Source: WVZH01 sp034430895
GTDB taxonomy: Bacteria > Chloroflexota > Anaerolineae > Anaerolineales > E44-bin32
Length of the DNA: 64,000 nucleotides
NCBI GenBank assembly: GCA_034430895.1
Contig: DAOUDW010000108.1
Coordinates: forward strand, 18,537-82,536
Reading direction: 5' to 3'
Position 1 is the stretch's first letter. The number at the start of each line of letters is the position of its first letter. This document shows, one piece after another, positions 16,734-26,816 of the stretch. The position numbers and the translations under genes were made by a program. Under the pieces are notes generated by a model that saw only the letters and a list, made by a program, of their open reading frames with translations, was not told where the DNA came from and ran no database searches.

Positions 16734-17972
16734 ATGAAAAATCCGGAGACTCGAAAAGATAAAACAGCTTCGTTCGATTGGGATGCTCATCTTGCTGCGA
16801 GGGCCAAGGGGATCAATCCCTCAATAATTCGGGAAATTCTCAAGCTCACCGTCCAACCAGATGTGATTTCGTTTGCCGGGGGTCTGCCTGCACCCGAATT
16901 ATTCCCTATCCGGGAATTCGATGAAGCCTGTCATGAGATTCTAGAGGAGGAAGGCCAAGTCGCTTTGCAATACAGTCTCAGTGAGGGCTATGGGCCCTTG
17001 CGACAATTCCTGGCCGACAGCATGTCAGCGTACATGACGAAGATCGAAGCGGAGAACATCATCGTCGTCAACGGGTCGCAGCAGGGACTGGAGCTGATTG
17101 GAAAGATTTTTGTCGATCCGGGAACCAAGATTATTTGCAGCCGTCCGACGTATCTGGGAGCGTTACAAGCTTGGACGTCTTATCAAGCGCAATACCTCAG
17201 CGTGCCGCTGGATGAGAACGGTATGTGTGTCGATGAAATTCCCGCGATTATCCAACAATCTGAAGATCGTCCGCGGATTGTCTACGTGCTGCCGAATTTT
17301 CACAATCCGGCAGGGACCACATTGCCATTGGAACGACGTGAACGACTCGTCGAGATTGCCCGGGAGTACGATTTAATCATTGTGGAAGATGATCCTTACC
17401 GTGAATTACGCTATGAAGGCGAGGATATAACACCGGTCTTCCACCTCGCTCCTGAACGAACAATCTACCTAAGCACATTTTCGAAGACCCTGGCGCCTGG
17501 CATTCGGTTGGCCTGGATCGTCGCAGCAAAACCGGCATTCGCCAAACTGCTCGAGGCGAAACAGGCTGCTGATCTTCACACGGGGACTTTCGTACAGATG
17601 GTTGCGAACAAAATCTGCCAGAGTGGAACATTACGGAAACACGTCACACGTTTGGTTGAAGTCTATCGCAATCGTCGCAATATTATGCTTGAATCATTGG
17701 AGGAGAATTGGCCGGGTGAAGCGTCCTGGACCTCGCCTCAAGGTGGTTTGTTTTTGTGGGCACAAGCTCCGGAATCGATCAACACGAGGGAATTCCTGGA
17801 GACAGCCGTTGCGGCAAAGGTGGCCTACGTTCCGGGTTTCGCCTTCTACCCATACGAACAGGGCGGGGAGCATACCATGCGGCTGAACTTCTCGAATGCA
17901 ACCGAGGAGATGATCAACGAGGGGGTTTTTAGATTGGGCCGCGCCATGAAGGAACAGATCACGCGTAAATAG
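16734..17972 (+). CDS. PLP-dependent aminotransferase, class I/II (2-aminoadipate transaminase-like)
   Basis: 412-residue fold-type I aminotransferase similar to LysN/MocR-type enzymes that transaminate aromatic or 2-aminoadipate substrates. Marks: ISFAGGLPAPELFP at the N-terminus, GSQQGLEL (cofactor phosphate contact), YVLPNFHNPAGTTLP (Asn/Pro motif), EDDPYRELRY (Asp contacting the pyridine N), the Schiff-base Lys in STFSKTLAPGIRLAW, and the carboxylate-binding Arg in TMRLNFS. GAGGAG at 16722-16727 fits ATG 16734 better than ATG 16728. The gene stands alone, so the pathway is uncertain. Confidence 0.88.
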   Translation: MKNPETRKDKTASFDWDAHLAARAKGINPSIIREILKLTVQPDVISFAGGLPAPELFPIREFDEACHEILEEEGQVALQYSLSEGYGPLRQFLADSMSAYMTKIEAENIIVVNGSQQGLELIGKIFVDPGTKIICSRPTYLGALQAWTSYQAQYLSVPLDENGMCVDEIPAIIQQSEDRPRIVYVLPNFHNPAGTTLPLERRERLVEIAREYDLIIVEDDPYRELRYEGEDITPVFHLAPERTIYLSTFSKTLAPGIRLAWIVAAKPAFAKLLEAKQAADLHTGTFVQMVANKICQSGTLRKHVTRLVEVYRNRRNIMLESLEENWPGEASWTSPQGGLFLWAQAPESINTREFLETAVAAKVAYVPGFAFYPYEQGGEHTMRLNFSNATEEMINEGVFRLGRAMKEQITRK

Positions 17973-18093
17973 AATCCCTTTCTTCAACCGAATACGCAGC
18001 AAGAATCTGCAAGAATATAAGCTTCGGGGTTGATTACGGTATTTACAAGCGGTACACTTGCAAGATTATGTTTATTTAATTGAGGTTGCAGCG

Positions 18094-19008
18094 TTGAATT
18101 CTCAATCCATTCCCTTCGTTTTTCTCCAGGCCATTCTCCTCGGAACGAATATGCTTTTTTCGAGATATGCCCTGGAACAATTTCATCCACTCAACTTCGT
18201 TGGTTTGCGATTTCTGGTGGCGGGGCTATTGACCGTTTTTGTCTATGTGGTAGTTGGTAGAAGAAACCGACCCTGGCCCAAAGATCGGCGTCTTTGGATG
18301 CATGCAACGATATTCGGAATTTTGGGTTCTGTCGTTCCCATGACGCTGGTTGTGTGGTCTTTGCAGTATCAATCCAGCGGCGTTTCGTCGGTGTTGGCTA
18401 CGGTTGTTCCCGCGCTGACCGTTGTACTGGCACACTTTTTCCTGCCCGAAGAATCCCTAAACCGCAGGAAAGCACTCGGAGTCATTCTGGCATTTGCTGG
18501 TGCCCTGGTATTAACTTTACGCGGGGAGACCGGTCTTGTTGACGTAACGCAAGCCGATCCGTTGGGTTATGCGTTGGTTTTTATCGCCGTGTTTGCTGCT
18601 AGCTGTATGATCATCTACGCGCGTCGCTATATTCGGGGATATGATACGTTTGAGGTTACCAGCATTCAGATTATCGCCTCAATGTTTTTTATTCTGCCCT
18701 TGATGGTTTTAACCGTCGGGTTGGACCTTCACCAGGTCAATACCGGCGGCGTGATTGCGCTCTTGATTTCAGCGTCTACGGGCACGTTAGGCGTTGTATT
18801 TGTTGGGTACTACATCATCGATCGATTCAGCGCCACGGCAGCTTCCATGTCGTCGTATGTGGTACCGATCATCGTGGCGATTGGTGGGGTGCTCTTCCTG
18901 GAAGAGCAAATTACAGACGGGATTCTGGCTGGATTCGTTTGCATCATCGTAGGCCTATGGTTGATCAACGAATTCAATTCTGACAGAGATCCGGCGAAAA
19001 GTGCATAA
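18094..19008 (+). CDS. EamA-family (DMT) transporter
   Basis: About 304-residue permease with ten hydrophobic segments arranged as two EamA repeats of five helices. The first repeat has LGTNMLFSRYALEQFHPLNFVGLRFLVAG, the second LGYALVFIAVFAASCMIIYARRYIR; each ends with an alternate-access motif such as VLAHFFLPEESLNRRKALGVILAFAG and VAIGGVLFLEEQITDGILAGFVCI. Such proteins export amino acids or related metabolites. The likely start is TTG 18094 with TGAGG upstream; TTG 18058 is the open-frame limit. Its 3' end overlaps the converging Agl23-like gene by 35 bases. Confidence 0.88.
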   Translation: MNSQSIPFVFLQAILLGTNMLFSRYALEQFHPLNFVGLRFLVAGLLTVFVYVVVGRRNRPWPKDRRLWMHATIFGILGSVVPMTLVVWSLQYQSSGVSSVLATVVPALTVVLAHFFLPEESLNRRKALGVILAFAGALVLTLRGETGLVDVTQADPLGYALVFIAVFAASCMIIYARRYIRGYDTFEVTSIQIIASMFFILPLMVLTVGLDLHQVNTGGVIALLISASTGTLGVVFVGYYIIDRFSATAASMSSYVVPIIVAIGGVLFLEEQITDGILAGFVCIIVGLWLINEFNSDRDPAKSA

Positions 19009-22000
19009 TCTCGCTGTTGGTGCTGTCGGAAACCCACAGGCCACAATCTTCATCGAAGACGATACCGGATAGATCCCCGAAAAATACGTTCCCACTGATC
19101 GATGACTCCCAGCCAGTCAGGAATTCACCTTCGATATCGAAACAGAGAACCCGTGCGCCTTCGGGATCGGTGAGGCAGTTCGTCGATTCCGGTCCGACGG
19201 CAATGAAGGGTTTGTTCTCCAACGATTGACCGTACCAACCAGCGATCGGCCATTCTTTCACCGCCTGGAAGTAGCCCTCTCCGATTTCCTCGAAGACCTG
19301 CACTCTCTGGTTCCATGTATCCACGACGAGGACGGTACCATCGTCTTCTACAGCGATTCCCACGGGTTCATCGAGGTAACCCAAATCGAGGCCGAACGAG
19401 CCGAATTGGGTGATGTAATTTCCCTGGCGATCGAAGATGACAACGCGTTTATTCCCGGTATCGACAACAAAAACCCGATTTTGGGAGTCAATGGCGACGT
19501 CCCGCGGTCCCCAGAATTTTGTCGGCTCGTCTCCCTGGCCGAAGGAGCCGAACATGTCGAGGAATTCCCCTTCCGCCGTGAAATATTGAATGCGGTGATT
19601 CCAAGTATCTGCAACATAGACGGTTCCGTCTGGCGCCACACCGACGCCAAAAGGTTTGTTGAACGTACCTTCTTCGTGGGTGTTCAGTTCAATGTCTCCA
19701 TAACTTCCCCAGGTCGAGATCACTTCGCCATCGGGGCTGAGATGTTGGATGCGGTGGTTGTCCGTGTCGGCGACGTAGAGACTGCCGTCCGGGGCGAGTG
19801 CGAGGCCGTGCGGGTTTAAGAATTCACCCGGCTGCGAACCTGTCCTTCCAAACGTGAGATCCGGCGAGAGTATCGTCATGTTCTCTTCGTATGGCGCGGC
19901 GATGGCTTGAATGTCCTCGATCGGTGCGGCAACGCCATAATCCCAGACCTTGGCGGCGGTATCGATGCGGATATAGAGACGAATTTTCTCGGAGGGATTC
20001 CAATTGGTAAGCGAAAAATCCTTGTTGGTCAATTCACCATAGGCGCTGTAATCTTTGTTGAACCAGATGTCCCACGCTGCTTGTCGATGGGCGGGATCGA
20101 AAAGGTAAGGTTTGAGTTTCAACCACAGCCGTCGGAAGTACTCGAAGTAGTTCATGCAGGCTTCTGGGTCGTCATTTCCCTCTGCAATCTGTTCGCTGCG
20201 CCACTCCGATTCGATGTTGGATTTCTTCAAGTTGTAGTAATCCATATTCGGCCACCAGATGCGTGTGTACTCGAAGGTATAGAACGCATCTCCCAGAACG
20301 GGTTCCAACTTCGACCAATTCGAATCGCCGGCAATGATGATGGGATAATCAATCAAATCCCGGCTGGGGCTGCCGCCGAAGTAGGTGGCTTGATCGTAAT
20401 TTCGCAGGTACCACCAGAATGGATAGGTGGATTCATCGTCATAAGCAATTTTGAAATCCGGGTCGTTGCCCATCCGCTCCGCCAGATCCTCGATCTGCTC
20501 GAGCATGGTCTTGGGTCCCCTCCCCATGTGCGCATAGACGAGATACTCGGTTGGATAGTCATAATTCACATAGGCGGCCCGGGCAGATGTGCGCACAGTC
20601 ACCATCGTCAGCAAGCCGATAATAATGAGCACGATCATTTTGCCCACGCTGGTGAAGGACCAATCGCGCGCCACGAAAGGAATGGCCAGTCCAGTACCTG
20701 CCGCGAAAACCAGGGCGGCCAAGAAACTCGTGGTAACACTTAGTTGTTCGATCCCGTTGCCCTGGAATGGTGGGATCTCTCCCAATGAGACCGTGAGTGC
20801 GCGTATAACGGAGAGCACAAACAGCAATACGAGCCCCGTAAGAAGCAAACCGCGTTTTTCTACAAACTGCCGCCAATCCATTCGATCCAGGAATACGCCG
20901 ATTCCCCATCCTGCGAGCAGGATGAAGGGCAGGGCGATGTGCACGGTGATCCAGGGCATTTTCTCACCGGCGTACGAGTAGAGGGCCAGCGAAGAAACAC
21001 CCCAATACGCCAGGAAGAACAGCATCAAGGGTGAGCGTGCCAAATCGCCGATCTTCCCTTCCGAATCGGATTCTTCCGCCTCGTTCGGTTCGATTTTCGC
21101 CAACTTGCTTTTTATCCACTTCGCGAAACCAGCCAGCATCACCACAGGTGCGATGAGGATGGGCAGGAATTCGTACATGGGGAGCTGAATCAGGGCGTAG
21201 TAATACATTGGTTGGCTGCCGCGCTCGACCCCTTGCTGAACGAGCCAGTAACCCAGGGATCCCACCAGTCCCGTGGCGATTCCTCTTCCGTTGGTTAGAA
21301 ATGTCGAATAGAAAAGGAAGTAAGGAATGGCGAACACACCGGCAGCGATGAGCCACTTACGCCAATTCCACAAGAGCCCGATTGCCAGGCTTAAGACGAC
21401 GAGCACAGCTACAACGGTCCCGGTGCGCAGCATGAGTGCAGTATCGTTGTAATTAAGTGGGTCCCAATCATAGATCGTAGCCAGGATCGCAGCAAGCTGG
21501 GGCAGGACTATGGTGATGAAGAGTACCAGTAGATCGAGATCGGGGAAATCAGTCTGCAGCCTTTTACCGAATGCAGAAATTAAGCTGATAAGAATCAAGG
21601 CCAAACCAAATATTGCAGTGATCGCCGCAATATTGATGTTCAATCTGTCGTTGGATCCCTGGCTTTGTTCATCCGGGATGATTTCATCCTGCAGGGGTTG
21701 TTCTGCCAATTCCGCCTCGGCGGGAGAGACCTCGTACATTTGGAAGTGGAAATACGTATACATGCCAAGTCCCGCACCAACCACGGAGAAAATCAGGCCG
21801 ATTATAAATAGCCACTGCAGCGTTGTATTAAAACGCAACTTGCCGATGAATCTCCAGGCGAAGTACAACACCATGAACACAAGCACCTGGGCGGTGAAAA
21901 TGAAAGCGGTTTCCTTGGTGGCAAAATGCAGCGCCCCAACGAAAGCGAGCATGTAAAAATAACGCACCTGGTGTGTTTCCAGGTAGCTGAATATACCCCA

Positions 22001-22483
22001 GACTGTGAGGAGCATAAGCGGCACGGTGAGGGCTTCGTTACGGACATACCTCGAATAATAGAGCATGAATGGCGAGATTAAAATCAAGGCGGCCGTGACG
22101 AGTGCACCTGACTTGCCGAACCAACGTCGAAACAGCCAGATAAATCCCACGGCGAGAATACCGAAGATGGCGGCGGGGATACGTGCTGCTGCATCGTTAT
22201 CGCCAAAGAGGAAGTAAGAAAGCGCCAGGAGATGGAATTGAAACGGTCCGTGAGAGAGTGGATCGTGCTGGTATCCTTTGCCTTCCGAAAGCAGCCACGA
22301 GAAATAGACGTGGGTGGTTTCATCGTGACTCATTACACGTTCGCCGAGATTGTAGAATCGACTAAACACGGCCAATACGATCAGAAGAATCAAGATGAGT
22401 GTGTATTTATTGAGTTTGATGTCGAGAAATGAAAGGGATTTTTGGTCGGGAGTTACTGGATTGGCTGGATGTGCTTCAGTCAT
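18974..22483 (-). CDS. Agl23-like (TIGR03663) membrane glycosyltransferase fused to NHL repeats
   Basis: 1169-residue protein. Residues ~25-640 carry about a dozen or more membrane helices of the GT39/oligosaccharyltransferase type, with the first-loop acidic motif MSHDE (Asp54, Glu55) and the segment GHFQFHLL-like GPFQFHLLALSYFLFG. This matches the TIGR03663 'flippase activity-associated protein Agl23' group. A soluble region follows, and from about residue 885 come at least four NHL repeats: NPHGLALAPDGSLYVADTDN, KPFGVGVAPDGTVYVADTWN, GPRDVAIDSQNRVFVVDTGN, EPVGIAVEDDGTVLVVDTWN, with a degenerate fifth at the end. The repeats probably form an external beta-propeller. GGAG precedes ATG 22483. 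Likely role: transfer or handling of lipid-linked sugars at the outer face of the membrane; the propeller's ligand is unknown. Confidence 0.85.
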   Translation of the reverse strand: MTEAHPANPVTPDQKSLSFLDIKLNKYTLILILLIVLAVFSRFYNLGERVMSHDETTHVYFSWLLSEGKGYQHDPLSHGPFQFHLLALSYFLFGDNDAAARIPAAIFGILAVGFIWLFRRWFGKSGALVTAALILISPFMLYYSRYVRNEALTVPLMLLTVWGIFSYLETHQVRYFYMLAFVGALHFATKETAFIFTAQVLVFMVLYFAWRFIGKLRFNTTLQWLFIIGLIFSVVGAGLGMYTYFHFQMYEVSPAEAELAEQPLQDEIIPDEQSQGSNDRLNINIAAITAIFGLALILISLISAFGKRLQTDFPDLDLLVLFITIVLPQLAAILATIYDWDPLNYNDTALMLRTGTVVAVLVVLSLAIGLLWNWRKWLIAAGVFAIPYFLFYSTFLTNGRGIATGLVGSLGYWLVQQGVERGSQPMYYYALIQLPMYEFLPILIAPVVMLAGFAKWIKSKLAKIEPNEAEESDSEGKIGDLARSPLMLFFLAYWGVSSLALYSYAGEKMPWITVHIALPFILLAGWGIGVFLDRMDWRQFVEKRGLLLTGLVLLFVLSVIRALTVSLGEIPPFQGNGIEQLSVTTSFLAALVFAAGTGLAIPFVARDWSFTSVGKMIVLIIIGLLTMVTVRTSARAAYVNYDYPTEYLVYAHMGRGPKTMLEQIEDLAERMGNDPDFKIAYDDESTYPFWWYLRNYDQATYFGGSPSRDLIDYPIIIAGDSNWSKLEPVLGDAFYTFEYTRIWWPNMDYYNLKKSNIESEWRSEQIAEGNDDPEACMNYFEYFRRLWLKLKPYLFDPAHRQAAWDIWFNKDYSAYGELTNKDFSLTNWNPSEKIRLYIRIDTAAKVWDYGVAAPIEDIQAIAAPYEENMTILSPDLTFGRTGSQPGEFLNPHGLALAPDGSLYVADTDNHRIQHLSPDGEVISTWGSYGDIELNTHEEGTFNKPFGVGVAPDGTVYVADTWNHRIQYFTAEGEFLDMFGSFGQGDEPTKFWGPRDVAIDSQNRVFVVDTGNKRVVIFDRQGNYITQFGSFGLDLGYLDEPVGIAVEDDGTVLVVDTWNQRVQVFEEIGEGYFQAVKEWPIAGWYGQSLENKPFIAVGPESTNCLTDPEGARVLCFDIEGEFLTGWESSISGNVFFGDLSGIVFDEDCGLWVSDSTNSEIMHFSPDLCQN

Positions 22484-22801
22484 TCGTGTCTCCGGTTGCT
22501 CACAGGATGGATGATAAACCATTCGATCACTTCGGGATCAAACCATCGTTAATTCGATGCTTAATATACCCGTTTTATGGTTTCCTTGGTAGATGTATCC
22601 GATCTATCAAGCTACACTGGGATTGTAAATACGTGTCCCAGAAAGCAATTATCCATCACACTTTGCCGATGGCGAGGATGCTTGACGAGAACGGGTGTGT
22701 CCTGGGGTATTGGGGTAGGCGATGTTTTCCTTCATTATTGTCAATGCGCAGTACAATGGGGATATCCAACTCTGACACCATATCATCATGATGGAGAGTG
22801 T
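22484..22801. other. Divergent gap before the GNAT gene
   Basis: 318 bases between the divergent Agl23-like and GNAT genes. The GNAT frame is open back to 22577, but that part is Cys- and Trp-rich and unlike any N-acetyltransferase. No clear promoter, repeat or RNA is seen. Confidence 0.4.
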
Positions 22802-23356
22802 ATGCCCGACGTAGACGTCTATCCGCAAAGCGATCTTCCGGAATCACTTAAGTGGCAAGCGCTGGCTTTTATCAAGACCGAGTGGCCGTTTGTCTTCTCC
22901 GGAGAAGATCAATTTCTAACCGAACCTTGTCCGCCCGATCAAGATCCGGTTCATTTTGTCGCCGCCGAGGGTGACTCACTCATCGGCTATGCTTCGATCT
23001 TTCGGTTGAATATCGATCATGCTGGAACAAGATACGGAATTTACGCCTTTGGGAACATGTTTACATTCCCTCCCTATCGGAAGCAGGGTTATGGAAAACA
23101 AATTCTGAAGTTGGCGACGGATTTCATCAAGAACAGCGATGTGGATGCGGGGATCTTGTTTTGCGAATCGAATGTCGAAGCATTTTACACGGCTCATGGT
23201 TGGGAGACTGCTCGTGCGACAGCCCGAAAAGGGACGGCAGACGATTACGAAGAGCACGAACAAATCCTAACCATGATCCTATATGTCTCGGAGAAGGGGC
23301 AAGAAGGAAAATCAAAATTCGACGAACAGCCCTTGTACGTCAAGTGGCTTTGGTAA
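22802..23356 (+). CDS. GNAT-family N-acetyltransferase
   Basis: 184-residue acetyl-CoA-dependent acyltransferase. Core GNAT pieces: VHFVAAEGDSLIGYASIFRL (strands 2-3), YAFGNMFTFPPYRKQGYGKQIL (strand 4 and the acetyl-CoA pyrophosphate loop R-K-Q-G-Y-G), and the C-terminal CESNVEAFYTAHGWE. GGAGAG precedes ATG 22802. The acceptor substrate is unknown. It may be co-transcribed with the aldo/keto reductase 93 bases downstream. Confidence 0.8.
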   Translation: MPDVDVYPQSDLPESLKWQALAFIKTEWPFVFSGEDQFLTEPCPPDQDPVHFVAAEGDSLIGYASIFRLNIDHAGTRYGIYAFGNMFTFPPYRKQGYGKQILKLATDFIKNSDVDAGILFCESNVEAFYTAHGWETARATARKGTADDYEEHEQILTMILYVSEKGQEGKSKFDEQPLYVKWLW

Positions 23357-23449
23357 AAATGGGGATTGCCCTTCATCCAAGGTGGATTATCCCAACGAAA
23401 ATACTGTGGTTTCGCTTACATCATTGATGCATGCACTAGGAGAACCAAA

Positions 23450-24523
23450 ATGCAGTATACACACATGGGTCGGACGGGAGTCGTGGTCAGCAGGCTTTGC
23501 CTGGGCACGATGAACTTTGGCTGCTTTACATCCGAAGCGGATAGCATAACGATCATGGACCAAGCCGTCGAGCTGGGGATAAATTTCTTCGACACGGCAA
23601 ATTCCTATGGTTGGCTGGGATGGATCCCCGATAAAGGGCGGCTGGGGCTTTCAGAGGAGATCATCGGCCGCTGGCTGGCGAAGGAAAAATCCCGTAGGGA
23701 GAAGATCGTTCTGGCAACCAAAGTCTATACCCCAATGAGCCACGAGATCAACGACCGCGGCTTGTCCGCGTATCACATTCGACAGGCGTGTGAAGACAGC
23801 CTACGCAGGCTGCAGACGGATCATATCGATATCTACATCATGCATCACATCGATCGCGGTGAACATCCACCTTCTATCTATAAAGATTGGTTGGACTTAC
23901 CAGATCGAGATCTCTATCGCCCACCACATTTAAAGCGTGAAACGCCCTGGGAAGAGATTTGGCAGGCGATGGAAGTATTGGTTCAGCAGGGCAAAGTGCT
24001 CTACGTCGGCAGCAGCAATTTCGCGGCCTGGAATATCGCCCAGGCGTGTGAAAAGGCACGTGCCAGAAATTTCCTCGGGTTGATCTGCGAACAGAGTCCC
24101 TATAACCTGACCAATCGCATGATTGAGTTGGAGGTCATTCCGGCTTGTCGGGAATATGGTCTGGGATTGGTCCCTTACAGCCCGTTGGCAGGAGGTTGGT
24201 TGGCGGGCATTCTGCAAAAAGCGGGCACAGGTGAGGGACGAAGGGGGGGAACCGTTAAACCGGAAGATATTGAGAATCGAGATCAGCTCGAAGAATTCGA
24301 GTCTGTCTGCCAAGGCTTGGGTGAGAAGCCGGCAAGTGTAGCGCTTGCTTGGGTACTTAAAAACCCTGTTGTTACGGCACCGATCATCGGGCCACGCAGG
24401 CTCGAGCAGCTTACCGGCAGTCTACGTGCGCTGGAAATCGATCTGGACGACGAGACATGCATGCGGTTGAACCAGATCTGGCCTGGGCCAGGGGGTGAAG
24501 CGCCGGAAGCATATACTGGATAG
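23450..24523 (+). CDS. Aldo/keto reductase
   Basis: 357-residue NADPH-dependent oxidoreductase with an (alpha/beta)8 barrel. The catalytic tetrad is recognisable: Asp in FFDTANSYGW, Tyr in the same segment, Lys in LATKVYTPMS and His in IYIMHHIDRG. Cofactor-binding residues lie in the C-terminal PIIGPRRLEQLTGSL. The N-terminus MQYTHMGRTGVVVSRLCLGTMNFG is typical of the YhdN/AKR11-14 branch. AGGAGAACC precedes ATG 23450; the longer open frame from 23366 lacks family similarity. Physiological substrate unknown. Confidence 0.9.
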   Translation: MQYTHMGRTGVVVSRLCLGTMNFGCFTSEADSITIMDQAVELGINFFDTANSYGWLGWIPDKGRLGLSEEIIGRWLAKEKSRREKIVLATKVYTPMSHEINDRGLSAYHIRQACEDSLRRLQTDHIDIYIMHHIDRGEHPPSIYKDWLDLPDRDLYRPPHLKRETPWEEIWQAMEVLVQQGKVLYVGSSNFAAWNIAQACEKARARNFLGLICEQSPYNLTNRMIELEVIPACREYGLGLVPYSPLAGGWLAGILQKAGTGEGRRGGTVKPEDIENRDQLEEFESVCQGLGEKPASVALAWVLKNPVVTAPIIGPRRLEQLTGSLRALEIDLDDETCMRLNQIWPGPGGEAPEAYTG

Positions 24524-24687
24524 GCCATTGATGCCCTACAGCAGCCTGGGAGTGCTACTTACGTACGAACACCGATTGGCAACCTTGCTGCGTACATTTT
24601 GCAGTTCTCGTCTGAATCTCATACAATGCAGACTGGATGGAGTATTTGTTGGTGATTATGCAGATGATTAGATGGAGAATGTAGCCA

Positions 24688-25293
24688 TTGCCTTTTTACG
24701 TGATGTTTTTTGTTGTGCTTAAATTACTTCTGGGTCCGCCGCTGGATGTGTTGATCGACTTGGAGCATGACCTTCCACCCAGTTATGATCCAGGACTGAA
24801 TGCAGCGGCCTCAATCGCCATGGAAGAGCTGCAGGCAGCTGCCCTGGAGGATGGCGTAAACGTCCAGGTGTTCTCAGATTACCGCAGTTACACGTACCAG
24901 GAAGAAGTATTTGCGCGAGAGAGCGCCGCCGGCAATTCCAGCCCAGAATATTTTTCCGCACCTGCAGGTTACAGCGAGCATCAATTGGGCACAGCTTTCG
25001 ATGTCGTCTGGCCAGGCGTTGTGATGGGCGCTAACGATCCCCGCAACGATTTGTTGTACGCCTGGCTGGAGGACAATGCCCATCGATTTGGATTCGTGCT
25101 CAGCTATCCATTAAAACAAAGCGAATCGTGGCCATACTCCAACCGTTTCATGCCGCTGGTTACGGCGTATATTTACGAGCCGTGGCATCTTCGCTTTGTG
25201 GGTGTCGAACTGGCTACAACCATTTTCGATGCAGGATATACCGATCCGAAAAGCCCGGTTCTCCCTCAAGATTTCTACCAAACGTGGCCGTGA
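24688..25293 (+). CDS. D-alanyl-D-alanine carboxypeptidase, VanY-like (M15)
   Basis: 201-residue zinc peptidase acting on the peptidoglycan stem peptide. All M15B motifs are present: SDYRSYTYQEEVF, the zinc motif SEHQLGTAFDV (SxHxxGxAxD) and EPWHLRFVG (ExxH). The N-terminus has one hydrophobic segment (FYVMFFVVLKLLLG) that may be a signal anchor, fitting action outside the membrane. TTG 24688 with GGAGA nine bases upstream is the likely start; ATG 24703 would shorten the hydrophobic segment. Free-standing gene. Confidence 0.88.
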   Translation: MPFYVMFFVVLKLLLGPPLDVLIDLEHDLPPSYDPGLNAAASIAMEELQAAALEDGVNVQVFSDYRSYTYQEEVFARESAAGNSSPEYFSAPAGYSEHQLGTAFDVVWPGVVMGANDPRNDLLYAWLEDNAHRFGFVLSYPLKQSESWPYSNRFMPLVTAYIYEPWHLRFVGVELATTIFDAGYTDPKSPVLPQDFYQTWP

Positions 25294-25423
25294 ATCGTTT
25301 CAACAACTGGTAGAAAAACTTAGAATACAATAATTAAGGGGCGAATGAACACGATCCTGTCAGCAAGCTACATGTGTCTTTTGATAGAATTGATATAAGA
25401 ATTGTTAACTGGAGTATGTTGAT

Positions 25424-26554
25424 ATGGGGAATTCCTTCACCATTTTTCGTGTGCGGGGGATCGATATCCGCGTTCACGTTACCTTTCCGCTGATTCTCAT
25501 CTGGTCGGCGCTTCAATTCGGCTTGTTTTCCGATGGGGGCACGAGTGGAGCGGCGTTCGGGATCCTGGCTACTTTGTTGCTGTTCGGCATTGTTGTGATG
25601 CACGAACTCGGTCATAGTCTGGCAGCGCAGCATTATGGAGTGAGCGTAAAACAAATCGTGCTGCTGCCGATCGGTGGTGTCGCGCAATTGGCACGCATCC
25701 CGGAGAATCCGGTTCAGGAGCTGGTCATTGCCATCGCGGGACCGCTGGTCAATTTCGCCCTGGCGATCGTACTCACACTGGTCGGGTTGGGAATCGGCGT
25801 AAGCGTTGGATTGGACACGATGATCTTCGAGATGGGTGGATTCAGTCCACTCGGTTTGTTCAGCTATATTTTCGCCTCGAATCTATTTCTCGGTTTGTTC
25901 AATCTGTTGCCGGCATTCCCGATGGACGGTGGACGGGTGCTGCGCGCCCTTATGGCGATGAAACTTGATTACGCGCGTGCGACCTCTATCGCGGTGACGA
26001 TCGGTCAGACATTGGCCTGGCTGCTGGGATTATGGGGTTTCTTGCAAGGTAACCTCTTCCTGATCTTCATCGCCGTTTTTATCTACATGGGAGCTGGCCA
26101 CGAAGGTCAGACCGTGCAGCTGCGCAAGATACTCGGCGGGTTATCCGTCGATCAGGCCTACTCCCGTGATCTCGATGTGCTGCATCGAGATGCGACCCTG
26201 CGGGAAGCCATTGCATTGACCTTGAACACTTTCCAGGCAGATTTCCCGGTATGTGACGGAGAGAAGTTAGTAGGGATCATCACGCACACTCGCCTCGTTG
26301 AAGCCCTAAATCGTAACGGACCAGATGTACCACTCGAACAAGTGATGATCAGAGATTTCGATCCCGTCAAACCGGACGCTGGTCTTTTTGATGTGCAGCA
26401 GTTACTTACCGAGAAGCGTTTGGATGCACTCCCTGTAGTAAGTGAAGATGGTCGATTCTTGGGTTTGATAACGGTTGGCGATATCAATGAAGTCTACCGT
26501 ATGGTTTCCATTCGATCTGATGTATTTCCTCTGGTCACTGCTCGATCTAAATAA
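25424..26554 (+). CDS. Site-2 protease family protein (M50) with CBS pair
   Basis: 376-residue intramembrane zinc metalloprotease. HELGHS gives the HExxH motif (His60, Glu61, His64) and NLLPAFPMDGG supplies the third ligand Asp168; five to six membrane helices surround them. Residues ~245-370 are two CBS domains (RDATLREAIALTLN..., KPDAGLFDVQQLLTEKRLDALPVVSEDGRFLGLITVGD), which usually bind adenine nucleotides and gate activity. This is the SpoIVFB-like/Rip3-like arrangement. The substrate, probably a membrane-bound regulator, is not identified. GGAG nine bases before ATG 25424. Confidence 0.92.
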   Translation: MGNSFTIFRVRGIDIRVHVTFPLILIWSALQFGLFSDGGTSGAAFGILATLLLFGIVVMHELGHSLAAQHYGVSVKQIVLLPIGGVAQLARIPENPVQELVIAIAGPLVNFALAIVLTLVGLGIGVSVGLDTMIFEMGGFSPLGLFSYIFASNLFLGLFNLLPAFPMDGGRVLRALMAMKLDYARATSIAVTIGQTLAWLLGLWGFLQGNLFLIFIAVFIYMGAGHEGQTVQLRKILGGLSVDQAYSRDLDVLHRDATLREAIALTLNTFQADFPVCDGEKLVGIITHTRLVEALNRNGPDVPLEQVMIRDFDPVKPDAGLFDVQQLLTEKRLDALPVVSEDGRFLGLITVGDINEVYRMVSIRSDVFPLVTARSK

Positions 26555-26816
26555 TTTACGGCCCTTCAGGTAAATCCTTTGCGGTCCAGCCGTCGAGAAA
26601 TAGTCCCAAAGGGTGCTATCGCTCGAATGAAAGTTATAGTATAAGAATGTTAGAAAAGTGGTTTATTACGTCGTCTTGGATCATGCGTTGAGGGAGGTCG
26701 ATTCCAAGGGTGTTTGTGGCCATTTTTACCTGACGAGCGATTATACACATCCATAATTCATGTCTTGTGAATAAAACTTCCCATGGATTGAAATCGATTT
26801 CCGCAGCGTTCGAATG

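Noticed and set aside
19226..20743. Two long plus-strand frames (19226-19819 and 19907-20743)
   Set aside because: Antisense to the Agl23-NHL gene, whose repeats and motifs are unambiguous on the minus strand.
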